Of a stretch of 64,000 nt of DNA, positions 26,221-35,080 are shown piece after piece; the stretch's first letter is position 1; each line of letters opens with the position of its first letter. Under the pieces are notes generated by a model. That model was given only the letters and a program-made list of their open reading frames with translations, had not been told where the DNA came from and searched no databases. The position numbers and the translations under genes were made by a program. Source of the stretch: Saprospira sp. CCB-QB6 (GTDB taxonomy: Bacteria > Bacteroidota > Bacteroidia > Chitinophagales > Saprospiraceae); assembly GCF_028464065.1 (NCBI RefSeq), contig NZ_CP116808.1:3749501-3813500 (forward strand). The letters run 5' to 3'.

Positions 26221-28869
26221 GATCAGTATGTCAAGAATCTAGCTAAAGGCTTTAGCCTAGAATATGCCTATGATTTAGTGTCGGGGAATGTTCGGGAGGT
26301 GGCCTATCAGGCCGGGGAAGCGGATGCGTTTTATCATAAGTATAGTTATGATGCGGACAATCGTCTTCGTTTGGCGTATAGTTCAGAGGATGGTCGTTTG
26401 TGGCAGAAGGAGGCGCGTTATTACTATTATGCGCATGGACCGTTGGCGAGAGTGGAGCTAGGAGAAGAGCTATTGGGCTCTGATTACCGTTATAGCCTGC
26501 AGGGCTGGATAATTGGGGTGAATGGCTTGGTGAAGAATGCGGTTTGGACAGATCCTGGATCGGATGGTCATGAGACGGGCCGTCATCGCTGGTTTAGTCG
26601 AGATGAATATGCTTATGGCTTGGGCTATAATGAGTTGGCTTATACGCCAATTGGGGGTTCATCTTTGAATGATGGAGCGGCATGGGGTGAAATGTCAGGA
26701 GATATTTTATCGAAAGATGGGGTTTCAGGCTTGTTTAATGGCAATATTGCCTATATGCAGACGGCCTTGCCACAATTGGCTCGAGAGGGGATGGGCTTAG
26801 GTCGATATGCTGCTGCGTATAAATACGATCAGTTGCATCGGATAATAGCCTCGAATACCTATGAGTATAATGGAGGGCAATGGAATAAACTGTTGCGGGA
26901 TGGACTGAATAGTCCAGCGAATCCCAAGAACTATGGGACTAGTTATAGCTATGATGCGAATGGAAATATCTTGAGTTTATTGCGTTATGCAGCTGATCAG
27001 CAGATAGATGATTTAAGCTATCATTATGTTTATGATGTTAATCCTGCACAATTGCCAGTGGTTTCTAGCCAAGCTACAGGGCAGTTGTTTAGCAACACAT
27101 TGCAGTATGTGACGGATGGCGTAGGGGCGTCAACGGTAGGCGATTTGACTAGTCAGCCGGGACAAGATGGGGTAGCAGCTTCCTCACAGAACTATGGTTA
27201 TGACGAAATCGGCAATTTGGTTCGAGATAGCTCGGAGCAGATTGAGGAGATAGTTTGGAACGTACAGGGCAAGGTGCAAGAGGTTCGTTTTGAGGCGGGC
27301 AAGCCGGGTCCTGATGCCTTGAAGTATGAGTACGGCCCCATGGGTAATCGCTTGGCTAAGAAGAAGATGTATTATGGTGTGGACCAATATGGTTTGCCCG
27401 TATATTGGTCAACGGGACAGTATTATGTCCGTGACCCTCAGGGGAATGTGCTGGCGGTTTATGATCATCGGGATCGCTTGGCTAATGTGGTGAATGAGGC
27501 TGGGGATAGCCTGTATTTGGAGGAGCTGCATTTATATGGCTCGGCTCGTTTGGGGATCTTGAAAAAAAGAGCGACCTTAAAGGAGTTTCAAAAAAGTTTG
27601 GAGCTTCCTGGTGATGATTTGGGTGATTTGCTTCTGTTTAAAAGTTCGGCTGCACTAGTGGCGAGCAGCTACCAGCAACTAGAGCTGGGTCGCCGCCGCT
27701 ACGAGCTGTCCAACCACTTAGGCAACGTACTGGCTACGGTCAGCGACAAATCTTTGGGCCAAGACAGCAGCCAAACGGGACAGGCAGATTATTATCTGGC
27801 GCAGGTATCTTCGGCAAGCCTATACTATCCCTTCGGTTGGGAAATGCCTGGCCGTAAGTTTGTGTGTGGGGAGGGGTATCGTTTTGGGTTTAATGGGAAG
27901 GAGGATGACCGAGATTGGGGGACGCAAAATATACAGGATTATGGCTTTCGGTTGTATAATCCGAGTGTAGGGAAGTTTTTGAGTGTGGATATTGTTGAAG
28001 CTACATTTCCGATGTTAACACCATATCAATTTGCAAGTAATAATCCAGTTGGAGCAATTGATTTAGAAGGTTTGCAAGGTGTTCTCATTGCATTTTCTGG
28101 TGGAGTATTTGGAGAAGGGGAACTAGTTGATTATAATAGCCCAGACTCTAGAGGAGCTGCAGTAAAAATGGCAAGAGACGTATCCCTAGCAGGAAAAGGT
28201 GAGGGAATAGATATAAGATCAGCAGCAATATATACTGGTCCAAAAGAAGCTACATTAGAAACAGCAATGAACTTTTTAAAAGAAAACTTGCGAAAAGGAG
28301 ATAAAATTGTAATATATGGATATAGTGCAGGAGGAGTAAGGGCTTTGCAATTTCTTAGAGAATTAAAAGAGAACCCTGAAACGAGATCTTTGGTGGTTAA
28401 TGATGTAATATTAGTAGATCCTGCCATGGGGCCATGGTCTATGCATGTAGATAGAAATATAGAAGATAATGTTAAATACATAACACACTATTATCAAACA
28501 ACAAGTTCTCCAATAGGTTCTAGGGGGTATCCTTTGACTTTGTCAAAATCATCGCCTCGGCGTCAAATTTTAGGTGAACAGGAAGTTGCAAATTCAGATC
28601 ATGCTGGAATTCCTCTTCAAGTTTTTGATCAAACAAAAGATATTGCAATATTTTCACTTTTTCCACCAATGACATTAGAGGATCTAGAAAATAATAATGA
28701 TGCCATGCCCGAGATCACTCCTCTTGATGCTCTACCTGGATTGAGTGATATCTCTTCTGGTTCTGCAGCCCAAAGTTCTGGAAGTCAAGCAGAGGGGATA
28801 AGTTCTGGTGCAGGCGGAGGTGTATCGGGCTCTTCCTCAGGGATAGGGAAAAGAATAGATTATAAATAA
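26221..28869 (+). CDS. Cassette 4: Rhs 3' fragment, alpha/beta-hydrolase tip
   Basis: The fragment begins at the same Rhs position as cassette 3 (QYVKNLAKGFSLEY). From about 26,790 to 27,200 it carries a different core allele (LRDGLNSPANPKNYGTS, SQATGQLFSNTLQYVTDG). It then rejoins the common sequence and uses the KEDDRDWGTQ junction. The tip (28066 on) opens LQGVLIAFSGG and has a nucleophile elbow IYGYSAGG (Ser codon at 28324), VDPAMGPW and a late DHAGIPL histidine: a plausible Ser-Asp-His lipase/esterase triad. It ends in a Gly/Ser-rich tail. A phospholipase-like toxin is the best guess. Confidence 0.8.
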   Translation, partial: DQYVKNLAKGFSLEYAYDLVSGNVREVAYQAGEADAFYHKYSYDADNRLRLAYSSEDGRLWQKEARYYYYAHGPLARVELGEELLGSDYRYSLQGWIIGVNGLVKNAVWTDPGSDGHETGRHRWFSRDEYAYGLGYNELAYTPIGGSSLNDGAAWGEMSGDILSKDGVSGLFNGNIAYMQTALPQLAREGMGLGRYAAAYKYDQLHRIIASNTYEYNGGQWNKLLRDGLNSPANPKNYGTSYSYDANGNILSLLRYAADQQIDDLSYHYVYDVNPAQLPVVSSQATGQLFSNTLQYVTDGVGASTVGDLTSQPGQDGVAASSQNYGYDEIGNLVRDSSEQIEEIVWNVQGKVQEVRFEAGKPGPDALKYEYGPMGNRLAKKKMYYGVDQYGLPVYWSTGQYYVRDPQGNVLAVYDHRDRLANVVNEAGDSLYLEELHLYGSARLGILKKRATLKEFQKSLELPGDDLGDLLLFKSSAALVASSYQQLELGRRRYELSNHLGNVLATVSDKSLGQDSSQTGQADYYLAQVSSASLYYPFGWEMPGRKFVCGEGYRFGFNGKEDDRDWGTQNIQDYGFRLYNPSVGKFLSVDIVEATFPMLTPYQFASNNPVGAIDLEGLQGVLIAFSGGVFGEGELVDYNSPDSRGAAVKMARDVSLAGKGEGIDIRSAAIYTGPKEATLETAMNFLKENLRKGDKIVIYGYSAGGVRALQFLRELKENPETRSLVVNDVILVDPAMGPWSMHVDRNIEDNVKYITHYYQTTSSPIGSRGYPLTLSKSSPRRQILGEQEVANSDHAGIPLQVFDQTKDIAIFSLFPPMTLEDLENNNDAMPEITPLDALPGLSDISSGSAAQSSGSQAEGISSGAGGGVSGSSSGIGKRIDYK

Positions 28870-28871
28870 TT

Positions 28872-29210
28872 ATGAACATGGCTAAAAAATTAGTAGTATA
28901 CGTATTGGTAGTGGTTTTGTATGTGCTTTTACTTTTAGTATCCTTGTATACTTTAGCAAAGTATGAATGGCATTATGCTATAAACGAAGCTGTTGACAAA
29001 GGAGAGTTTTACTCCATAGAGTCATTTAATAATAGTGAATGCTTTAGTTATCTAGTGTATAAATACTTTTTAAATTTTCCTTTGAGTATATTTAACTGGT
29101 TTTTTAGTTCAACATTGTACCTCACTGTTTATTTGACTATACCTAATGCAATAGTAGTTGCATGGTTTATTAACACTCTTATGCAGAAGAAAAAGAAAAA
29201 ATATAACTAA
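28872..29210 (+). CDS. Putative membrane immunity protein of cassette 4
   Basis: This 112-residue protein has two clear membrane segments (about residues 7-28 and 78-105) around a 45-residue loop with one cysteine, and a Lys-rich end (QKKKKKYN). It begins 2 bp after the hydrolase fragment; the second Met at residue 3 is also possible. A membrane immunity protein suits a lipid-attacking tip. The next Rhs fragment begins about 10 bp after its stop without a GC-rich separator. Confidence 0.65.
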   Translation: MNMAKKLVVYVLVVVLYVLLLLVSLYTLAKYEWHYAINEAVDKGEFYSIESFNNSECFSYLVYKYFLNFPLSIFNWFFSSTLYLTVYLTIPNAIVVAWFINTLMQKKKKKYN

Positions 29211-29220
29211 ACAGCTTTAG

Positions 29221-30783
29221 GTTCGTTTTGAGGCAGGCAAGCCGGGGCCCTCGGTCTTGCAATATGAGTACGACCCCATGGGCAACCGCTTGGCCAAGAA
29301 GAAATTGTATGTTGATGGTCCTGTAGATATTCGGTCAGAGGGGCAGTATTATGTCCGTGACCCTCAGGGGAATGTGCTGGCGGTTTATCAGTACAATGAA
29401 GAAAATATTGCGCTGGTCGATGACAAAGATAGTTTGTATTTGGAGGAGCTGCATTTATATGGTTCGGCCCGTTTGGGGATCTTGAAAAAAGCCTTAGCTT
29501 TAAGGTATCGGGATGAGTCGGGGGCCGTTGGTTTGCCTGCTGGGAGTCTGCTCAAAACGGCTTTGGCGCAAAGTAGCTACCAGCAACTAGAGCTAGGTCG
29601 CCGCCGCTACGAGCTGTCCAACCACTTAGGCAACGTACTGGCTACGGTCAGCGATAAATCCTTGGGCCAAGACAGCAGCCAAACGGGGCAGGCAGATTAT
29701 TATCTGGCGCAGGTATCTTCTGCAAGCCTATGCTACCCCTTTGGTTGGGAAATGCCTGGGCGTAAGTTTGTGAGTGGGGAGGACTATCGTTTTGGGTTTA
29801 ATGGGGTGGAGCAAGAAGATGAAATAGCCGAAGGAGTCAATTTTACCTATTTTAGGATGCAAGATAGTCGCTTGGGCCGTTGGTGGAGCCATGACCCTAA
29901 GCCTAATGTTTCTGTTTCGCCTTATGCTATGATGGAGAATAATCCAGTCATGTTTTCAGATGTTTTGGGGGATACGACAGTAGTTGATAAGGTTGGTAAT
30001 ATTATAAGGATGGATGTGAAGGTAGAGGGGAAAATAATAAAGCGCCCTCTAGATAATTATCCTGTAGATTTATCGAGGACGCAAAGAACAGATGATTTAG
30101 TTTTTATGAAAAATAAGGATGGATCCCTTACTAAGTTAGGAGAGTTTGGAGGAAAAATAGATATATCAACTATTTATGCTAATTTAATTGATCAAAATTA
30201 TAAAGAGGTAATGTCTTGGAAAAAAGCAGGAACCGCTATTGCTTTCAGTTTTTTTCAAAAAGTAAGAGGAGGAGGAGATTGGGATTATAAAATTCAGGAT
30301 GAAACTATATATGGGTATGTTAATTTCTCAGAAAAAAATCCTGATGACTCTAAAAATACTAAGTTTATATTTGGAACTCAAATGATGGAGCCTCAAGATA
30401 TAGGTAATCATCATTTTGGCGTAATGGGGCTGGCTACGAATATATTTAGTGAGTACATTTTATTATCGCAGGCAGGAGCGGCTCAAATGAGATCTGGAAC
30501 TTCAAAACCAGAGTGGCAGAAGTATAAGTGGCATACTTATGAAAGTGAATTTGGTGGAACTATGAGATACAGAGGCCGTATGTTGCCTCCGTATGGAGAT
30601 GACCCAAGAGATCAAAGCTGGATTAGGAAAGGTTTTAACTACTATCATCAATATAAACCATTACTAGACAATAGTTATAAAAGCTTTTTTAAGCAACAAC
30701 AAAAAGAAAAAGGAAATGGTGGATCAGCAGGGATGGGAGGACATGCTGGGAGACAGCCCAACTATTATAGATCTAAAAAATAG
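29221..30783 (+). CDS. Cassette 5: Rhs 3' fragment, toxin-44-like tip
   Basis: Homology starts at VRFEAGKPGP (main position about 17,311). An in-frame TAG at 29218-29220 lies immediately upstream, so the fragment cannot be read from before. The core is the most divergent allele (KKLYVDGPVDIRSEG, AVYQYNEENIALVDDKDS). The junction is NFTYFRMQDSRLGRWWSHDPKPN. The tip shows the toxin-44 pattern: RGGGDWDYKIQD, DIGNHHFGVMGLA, SQAGAAQM, PYGDDPRDQSWIRKGFNYY. That family is a known polymorphic toxin tip whose biochemistry is not clear to me. The recognition is from motif memory and was not searched. Confidence 0.75.
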   Translation, partial: VRFEAGKPGPSVLQYEYDPMGNRLAKKKLYVDGPVDIRSEGQYYVRDPQGNVLAVYQYNEENIALVDDKDSLYLEELHLYGSARLGILKKALALRYRDESGAVGLPAGSLLKTALAQSSYQQLELGRRRYELSNHLGNVLATVSDKSLGQDSSQTGQADYYLAQVSSASLCYPFGWEMPGRKFVSGEDYRFGFNGVEQEDEIAEGVNFTYFRMQDSRLGRWWSHDPKPNVSVSPYAMMENNPVMFSDVLGDTTVVDKVGNIIRMDVKVEGKIIKRPLDNYPVDLSRTQRTDDLVFMKNKDGSLTKLGEFGGKIDISTIYANLIDQNYKEVMSWKKAGTAIAFSFFQKVRGGGDWDYKIQDETIYGYVNFSEKNPDDSKNTKFIFGTQMMEPQDIGNHHFGVMGLATNIFSEYILLSQAGAAQMRSGTSKPEWQKYKWHTYESEFGGTMRYRGRMLPPYGDDPRDQSWIRKGFNYYHQYKPLLDNSYKSFFKQQQKEKGNGGSAGMGGHAGRQPNYYRSKK

Positions 30784-30790
30784 TTTTCAT

Positions 30791-31138
30791 ATGCGATGTC
30801 TAATATTTGTACTTTTAAGTTTAGCATTATTTAGCTGTAAACCTTTAACTGATAATTCTATTACTACCATTAAGACAACTGATGACTGCACTATTTTAGT
30901 ATACGAGAATGAAGGGCATGCAACAGCGCCATCTGGTTTTTTCTTGGTAAAGAAATGTAATGGTGAGGTGGTAAATAAAAGATTTTTTAATACTTATGAC
31001 ACCTTAGTTAGTGTAAGGGAGTCTTTTTCAGGTGAAATTGAAATTATTTTAGGGATAAAAATAAATGTTTTGGATAAAGAGTGGATGGAAGAGGATCGGT
31101 TTTTATTAGATTGTACAACTTTAGAAAATGTAAATTAA
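30791..31138 (+). CDS. Putative lipoprotein immunity protein of cassette 5
   Basis: This 115-residue protein. I chose the ATG at 30791, 7 bp after the toxin stop, because it gives a good lipoprotein signal (LLSLALFSC). The upstream in-frame ATG at 30716 would overlap the toxin tail and bury the signal. The mature part is small and beta-rich (TTDDCTILVYENEG) with no known domain. The envelope location suggests that its toxin is blocked in the periplasm or at a membrane. Confidence 0.6.
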   Translation: MRCLIFVLLSLALFSCKPLTDNSITTIKTTDDCTILVYENEGHATAPSGFFLVKKCNGEVVNKRFFNTYDTLVSVRESFSGEIEIILGIKINVLDKEWMEEDRFLLDCTTLENVN

Positions 31139-31192
31139 GATAAAAGGTAAAGTAGTGATTCTTATAGCTTAATTTGCTTCTTTCAAAGTTAT

Positions 31193-31686
31193 AGGGCCTC
31201 CCGCCTTCGGCGGGCGCTACGTTGCGCAGCTCGCTATTCGCTCGGCCCTGCGCGGGCTATGCCCGCTTGGTCTGCGGCTGCGCCGCACTGCTTCACATCG
31301 CTAGGCCGTTCTGGCCTACGGCCATGGTGGCTTTGCCGCTATCTGCAGCCTAAAGGCCGCAGCCATTTTTGTTGGGCTTGGGTCTTTCTTGCCGCAGCGG
31401 CTTAAAAGCCCCTGCTTTGTTTGTGGGAAGGAGCTATTCGGTTTTCAGGTCCTGCGGCTTTTAAGCTGCAGGCCAATTGTTGGTGAGGAGCTAGCTCTGC
31501 TGTTCCTAAATTGGCTGCTGGTTTCAACCTGCAGCCACAGCGAGCAGGCGGCGAAGCCGCCGCAGGCCTAGGGGCCTGAAAGGGTGCCGCACAGCGGCAG
31601 ACCCAGCCAGCTTGCTGGCGCAGGGCCGAGCAGCCTTGCGAGCCCTGTAAGGGCCCGGCCGCCTTAGGCGGCAGGCCCCAAAAAAA
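31193..31686. repeat. GC-rich inverted mosaic unit E, cassette separator
   Basis: The forward arm is GGGCCTCCCGCCTTCGGCGGG, then GCGGGCTATGCCCGC, TTGGTCTGCGGCTGCGCCGC and CACATCGCTAGGCC. The centre differs from other units: it lacks the ATGGGCCGATGG hairpin and has CTGCGGCTTTTAAGCTGCAG and CTGGTTTCAACCTGCAG hairpins. The reverse arm has GCCAGCTTGCTGGC and ends GGCGGCAGGCCCCAAAAAA. No credible gene is in it. Confidence 0.85.
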
Positions 31687-31720
31687 TACTATCTTTAGAC
31701 CTCGTTCTTTGAAATAAAAT
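31687..31720 (+). other. Shared leader of cassettes 6, 7 and 8
   Basis: Between the reverse GC arm and the Rhs homology lies a short stretch containing CTTTAGACCTCGTTCTTTG and then AAATAAAA. Nearly the same stretch precedes cassette 7 (about 33,808-33,842) and cassette 8 (about 37,047-37,084). In all three it contains an in-frame TAA (31715, 33837, 37076) 6 to 9 bp upstream of the first Rhs codon. No promoter match is convincing. It suggests that the three cassettes descend from one founding insertion. Confidence 0.7.
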
Positions 31721-32863
31721 AAGCTGGGCCGCCGCCGCTATGAGCTCTCCAACCACCTAGGCAATGTACTGGCTACGGTCAGTGATAAATCCTTGGGCCA
31801 AGACAGCAGCCAAACGGGACAGGCAGATTATTATTTGGCGCAGGTATCTTCGGCAAGCCTATACTATCCCTTCGGTTGGGAAATGCCTGGCCGCAAGTTT
31901 GTGAGTGGGGAGGGGTATCGTTTTGGGTTTAATGGGAAGGAAGGAAATCCTGATATTGCAGATGGAAACCTTGACTTTGGCGCAAGAAATTATGATGGGA
32001 GAATTGGCCGATGGTGGTCTGTGGATCCTTTACAATCGAAGTATCCTAGTCTAAGTCCATATGCAGCAATGGATAATAGTCCAATGTACAAAAATGACCC
32101 TACTGGTGAGAGTGGAGAAGTTACAATAGATAAAGAATCTAAAACTATAACAGTATCTGCACACATCATTTTCTATGGTGATCGTTCTTCAGAAGCATTG
32201 GCAGTTCAAACTGCACAGGATATCGAGGAGACTTGGAATGCTGCGAAAGGAACGGTTAACATAGGAGGGGTTACATACAATGTTAAGTTTGAAATTACAG
32301 CTGAGAATAATGCCTTAATAAGCGAGGAAGACATAAAAAAGAATAAAAATATAAAGAATAATTATGTTCGTATTGAAGATAATACTTCAGTAGGTATTTC
32401 CTATATGGATTGTTTGGGGTGCAATACAGGAGTATGGAAGTTGTCAAATGTTGAGCACAATAATACTAAAACGGAAGGACATGAAATGGGGCATAGTTGG
32501 GGATTAGATCATCCAACTGGAAATGTTTTGATTTCGTATGGAAACAATCAGTACGCGTCAGCTGCTGATCTACGTGGTGTGCCTGAAGGGATATCTATTA
32601 TGGCTCCTAGAGGATCAATAGTAGATCCAGACTATCAATGGAATAGCACGAAAAGTATAACACGTATGGGGACAATTACGAAAGGACATTATGCAGGTTT
32701 TGATGTATTACAACTTGAACAGGGTGCAACAGTAGACCCAAATAAAAGGAAAGTAACTCAAAAAGATATAGAAAATCTTGGACTAGATCAACTACAGTTT
32801 GATCATGAAGGTAAGGCTGATTTAGGAACCCTAAAAAACGAGTATCATGAGAAAGGAGATTAG
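31721..32863 (+). CDS. Cassette 6: Rhs 3' fragment, metzincin-like protease tip
   Basis: This short Rhs part starts at LGRRRYELSNHLGNVL (main position about 17,681), followed by the core and a junction GNPDIADGNLDFGARNYDGRIGRWWSVDPLQSKYPSLSPY. The tip carries HEMGHSWGLDH (32480-32512), a full HExxHxxGxxH zinc motif, and about 30 residues later a SIMAPRG Met-turn. Together these are diagnostic of metzincin proteases. It is likely a peptidase toxin. The fragment has no start codon and an in-frame TAA upstream at 31715. Its last 17 bp overlap the next gene. Confidence 0.85.
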   Translation, partial: KLGRRRYELSNHLGNVLATVSDKSLGQDSSQTGQADYYLAQVSSASLYYPFGWEMPGRKFVSGEGYRFGFNGKEGNPDIADGNLDFGARNYDGRIGRWWSVDPLQSKYPSLSPYAAMDNSPMYKNDPTGESGEVTIDKESKTITVSAHIIFYGDRSSEALAVQTAQDIEETWNAAKGTVNIGGVTYNVKFEITAENNALISEEDIKKNKNIKNNYVRIEDNTSVGISYMDCLGCNTGVWKLSNVEHNNTKTEGHEMGHSWGLDHPTGNVLISYGNNQYASAADLRGVPEGISIMAPRGSIVDPDYQWNSTKSITRMGTITKGHYAGFDVLQLEQGATVDPNKRKVTQKDIENLGLDQLQFDHEGKADLGTLKNEYHEKGD

Positions 32864-33230
32864 GTTAAGCTGTATAATTATAATTGCGACATTATTTTTT
32901 TCCTGTGTAAGAAGTAGGGGAGAAGTCGTGATTTTCAATGATGCTTTTTTTAAGCAATGGAGGAGAGATAAAAAGGGTTGCGGGTCTTTTAGAGCAAATA
33001 ATTTTCAGTTGTTAATTGAAAATAAGACTAAAATAATTGGAGTCGATATTAGAAATATTAGTTCAAAACTTGGGGCTCCAGAAAAAAAATTGAATAATGG
33101 AAATTGGTTGTATTATCTTGAAGGTGGGATACAATGTTTAGGCGATTCAAACATTGTTGATATAAAAGTATTGATTGTAGAAATTGAAAATCAAAAGAAT
33201 ATAATAGATTTAAAGGTACTAGTACCTTAA
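32847..33230 (+). CDS. Putative lipoprotein immunity protein of cassette 6
   Basis: This 127-residue protein has a lipoprotein signal (IIIIATLFFSC, cysteine at about residue 20), and its start overlaps the protease cassette by 17 bp. The mature part has KIIGVDIRNISSKLGAPEKKL and NWLYYLEGGIQCLGDS. The order SKLGxP then YYL resembles small lipoproteins of the SmpA/BamE type, but I am unsure. Its envelope location fits a protein that neutralises a periplasmic or outer-surface protease. Confidence 0.6.
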   Translation: MRKEIRLSCIIIIATLFFSCVRSRGEVVIFNDAFFKQWRRDKKGCGSFRANNFQLLIENKTKIIGVDIRNISSKLGAPEKKLNNGNWLYYLEGGIQCLGDSNIVDIKVLIVEIENQKNIIDLKVLVP

Positions 33231-33390
33231 TAGAAAGTAGTACTCTTTTCGCTAGTGTCAGAGTTCTTGAGGTAGGCTACGGCACTAGTTGTTAATCATG
33301 TACTAAGTTATAGAAATAGAGGGTATCTGCAGTTTCTTAACTTTGTAAAATAGTTTTGATTATCAGATAACTCTAATTCATTATTTGAAA

Positions 33391-33800
33391 TTTTGGGGCC
33401 TCCCGCCTTCGGCGGGCGCTACGTTCGGCAGCTCGCTGCTCGCTCGGCCCTGCGCAAAAAACAAGTTTTTGCTTGGTCTGCGGCTTTGCCGCACTGCCTA
33501 CCATCGCTAGGCCAGTCGCTTCGCTCCTTCTAGATGCAGGAAATTAGCCTTTCTAGTTATGGGCCGATGGTTTTAACCATCGGCCCATTTTTATTGCGTT
33601 TGGTATGGCCGCTTTGGTTGCTGTGGGTTTCAACCTACAGGTATATATATATCCATCTCTACAGGCGGCGAAGCCGCCGCAGGCCTAGCGATGTGCAGCA
33701 GTGCGGCGCAGCCGCAGACCAAGGCCGTCAGGCCGCAGGGCCGAGCGAACAGCGAGCTGCGCAACGTAGCGCCCGCCGAAGGCGGGAGGCCCAAAAAAAG
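33391..33800. repeat. GC-rich inverted mosaic unit F, cassette separator
   Basis: The forward arm is GGGGCCTCCCGCCTTCGGCGGG. The second variable stem has switched from GC to AT pairs: AAAAAACAAGTTTTT at about 33456-33470. Then come TTGGTCTGCGGCTTTGCCGC and CATCGCTAGGCC. The array hairpin is at 33559-33588, followed by GTGGGTTTCAACCTACAG and a (TA)n run. The reverse arm ends CCCGCCGAAGGCGGGAGGCCCAAAAAAA. The 160 bp before it (33231-33390) show nothing recognisable. Confidence 0.85.
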
Positions 33801-33842
33801 ATAAAAAATACTACCTTTAGACCTCGTTCTTTGAAATAAAAG

Positions 33843-35075
33843 AAGCTGGGCCGCCGCCGCTACGAGCTCTCCAACCATTTAGGCAACGTACTGGCTACGG
33901 TCAGCGATAAATCCTTGGGCCAAGACAGCAGCCAAACTGGACAGGCATATTATTATTTGGCGCAGGTTTCTTCGGCAAGCCTATATTATCCATTTGGTTG
34001 GGAAATGCCTGGGCGTAAGTTTGTGAGTGGGGAGGACTATCGTTTTGGGTTTAATGGGAAGGAAGATGACCGAGATTGGGGGACGCAAAATATTCAGGAT
34101 TATGGCTTTAGATTGTATAATCCGAGTATAGGGAAGTTTTTGAGTGTGGATCCGTTGAGTCCGGATTATCCTTGGTATACGCCCTATCAGTTTGCTGGGA
34201 ATATGCCGATACAATATGTAGACCTAGATGGTTTAGAACCATCAATGAGTGATATTCAACGGGCACAAGAAACAAGTAATTTTCCAGTAGTACTTAAATC
34301 AATTGATGATATTAGAGTAGAGTCACAAGTAAAACATGGACTTAGCTCTATAAAAATGCATATACGAGTGCCTAAAAATATAGCAATTAGAAAAACAAAT
34401 CCATTTGTAGACCCATCTCCAACAAGAAAAGGATTTAGGGCAGGAAATGGAGGGAGTTTAACTCCTGCTGGACATGCTTTACAATTACATGGAAATGGAA
34501 GTTCTCAGTATAAATCAGCTTCAATGTTACCAAAAGGGGCGCCAGGATTTGAAGGGACTAAATACTATGTAGATATAGATAAGGCTGTTGCTGAGGGGGC
34601 TGAGTTTATAGATCAAGATAAGTTAGCACAAAGTATGGATGATTTGGTAAAAGATAATCCGCAGTATTCAAAAATGGCTGAAAAGTGGAAGCTAAACCAA
34701 GTAAATGAGGCTGAAGTACTGTTTAAGGGGGATGTGTCTCCTAAGGCAATTGACAATAGTCTTTCAATGACTTTAAAGAAAGGTGCTAAAGGTTTAGGTG
34801 CTGCGTCAAAAGCTATGACTGCTTATGATTTGGCAACGGCAGCAAAAAAAAGTGTTGATCAAGAATCGATAAATCCTATTGCTGCAGAAGGAATTCGACA
34901 GGTAGGTGGTTGGGCTGGATTTTCTGCAGGAGCTGCAGCAGCGGGAGCTGCAACGTCATGGTTGAATGTAGGGGGGCTTATTGGTACCGCTCTAAATGTT
35001 AGTGCTGGCCTTTTAGGAGGGGTCGCTGGCTATTTTGCTGCAGATGCTGTAGCTGATCAAATTGATGAAAATTAA
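33843..35075 (+). CDS. Cassette 7: Rhs 3' fragment, glycine-zipper tip
   Basis: The Rhs homology starts as in cassette 6 (about main 17,681), with the shared leader and an in-frame TAA at 33837. The junction is KEDDRDWGTQNIQDYGFRLYNPSIGKFLSVDPLSPDYPW. The tip has LTPAGHALQLHGNG, SSQYKSASML, KYYVDIDKAVAEGAEFI and NEAEVLFKGDVSPKAI, an order that could fit an ADP-ribosyltransferase-like fold, though only weakly. It ends in a hydrophobic glycine/alanine-rich stretch (GGWAGFSAGAAAAGAATSW, GGLIGTALNVSAGLLGGVAG) typical of membrane-inserting or translocation segments. Function is unproven. Confidence 0.75.
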   Translation, partial: KLGRRRYELSNHLGNVLATVSDKSLGQDSSQTGQAYYYLAQVSSASLYYPFGWEMPGRKFVSGEDYRFGFNGKEDDRDWGTQNIQDYGFRLYNPSIGKFLSVDPLSPDYPWYTPYQFAGNMPIQYVDLDGLEPSMSDIQRAQETSNFPVVLKSIDDIRVESQVKHGLSSIKMHIRVPKNIAIRKTNPFVDPSPTRKGFRAGNGGSLTPAGHALQLHGNGSSQYKSASMLPKGAPGFEGTKYYVDIDKAVAEGAEFIDQDKLAQSMDDLVKDNPQYSKMAEKWKLNQVNEAEVLFKGDVSPKAIDNSLSMTLKKGAKGLGAASKAMTAYDLATAAKKSVDQESINPIAAEGIRQVGGWAGFSAGAAAAGAATSWLNVGGLIGTALNVSAGLLGGVAGYFAADAVADQIDEN

Positions 35076-35080
35076 GTTAG

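Noticed and set aside
30716-30790. Overlapping upstream start of the cassette 5 partner
   Set aside because: It would overlap the toxin end in another frame and hide the lipoprotein signal that begins at 30791.
31687-31720. Promoter for cassette 6
   Set aside because: The TATCTTTA in the leader loosely resembles a -7 box, but no -33 element fits and an in-frame TAA with no following start codon makes expression unlikely.
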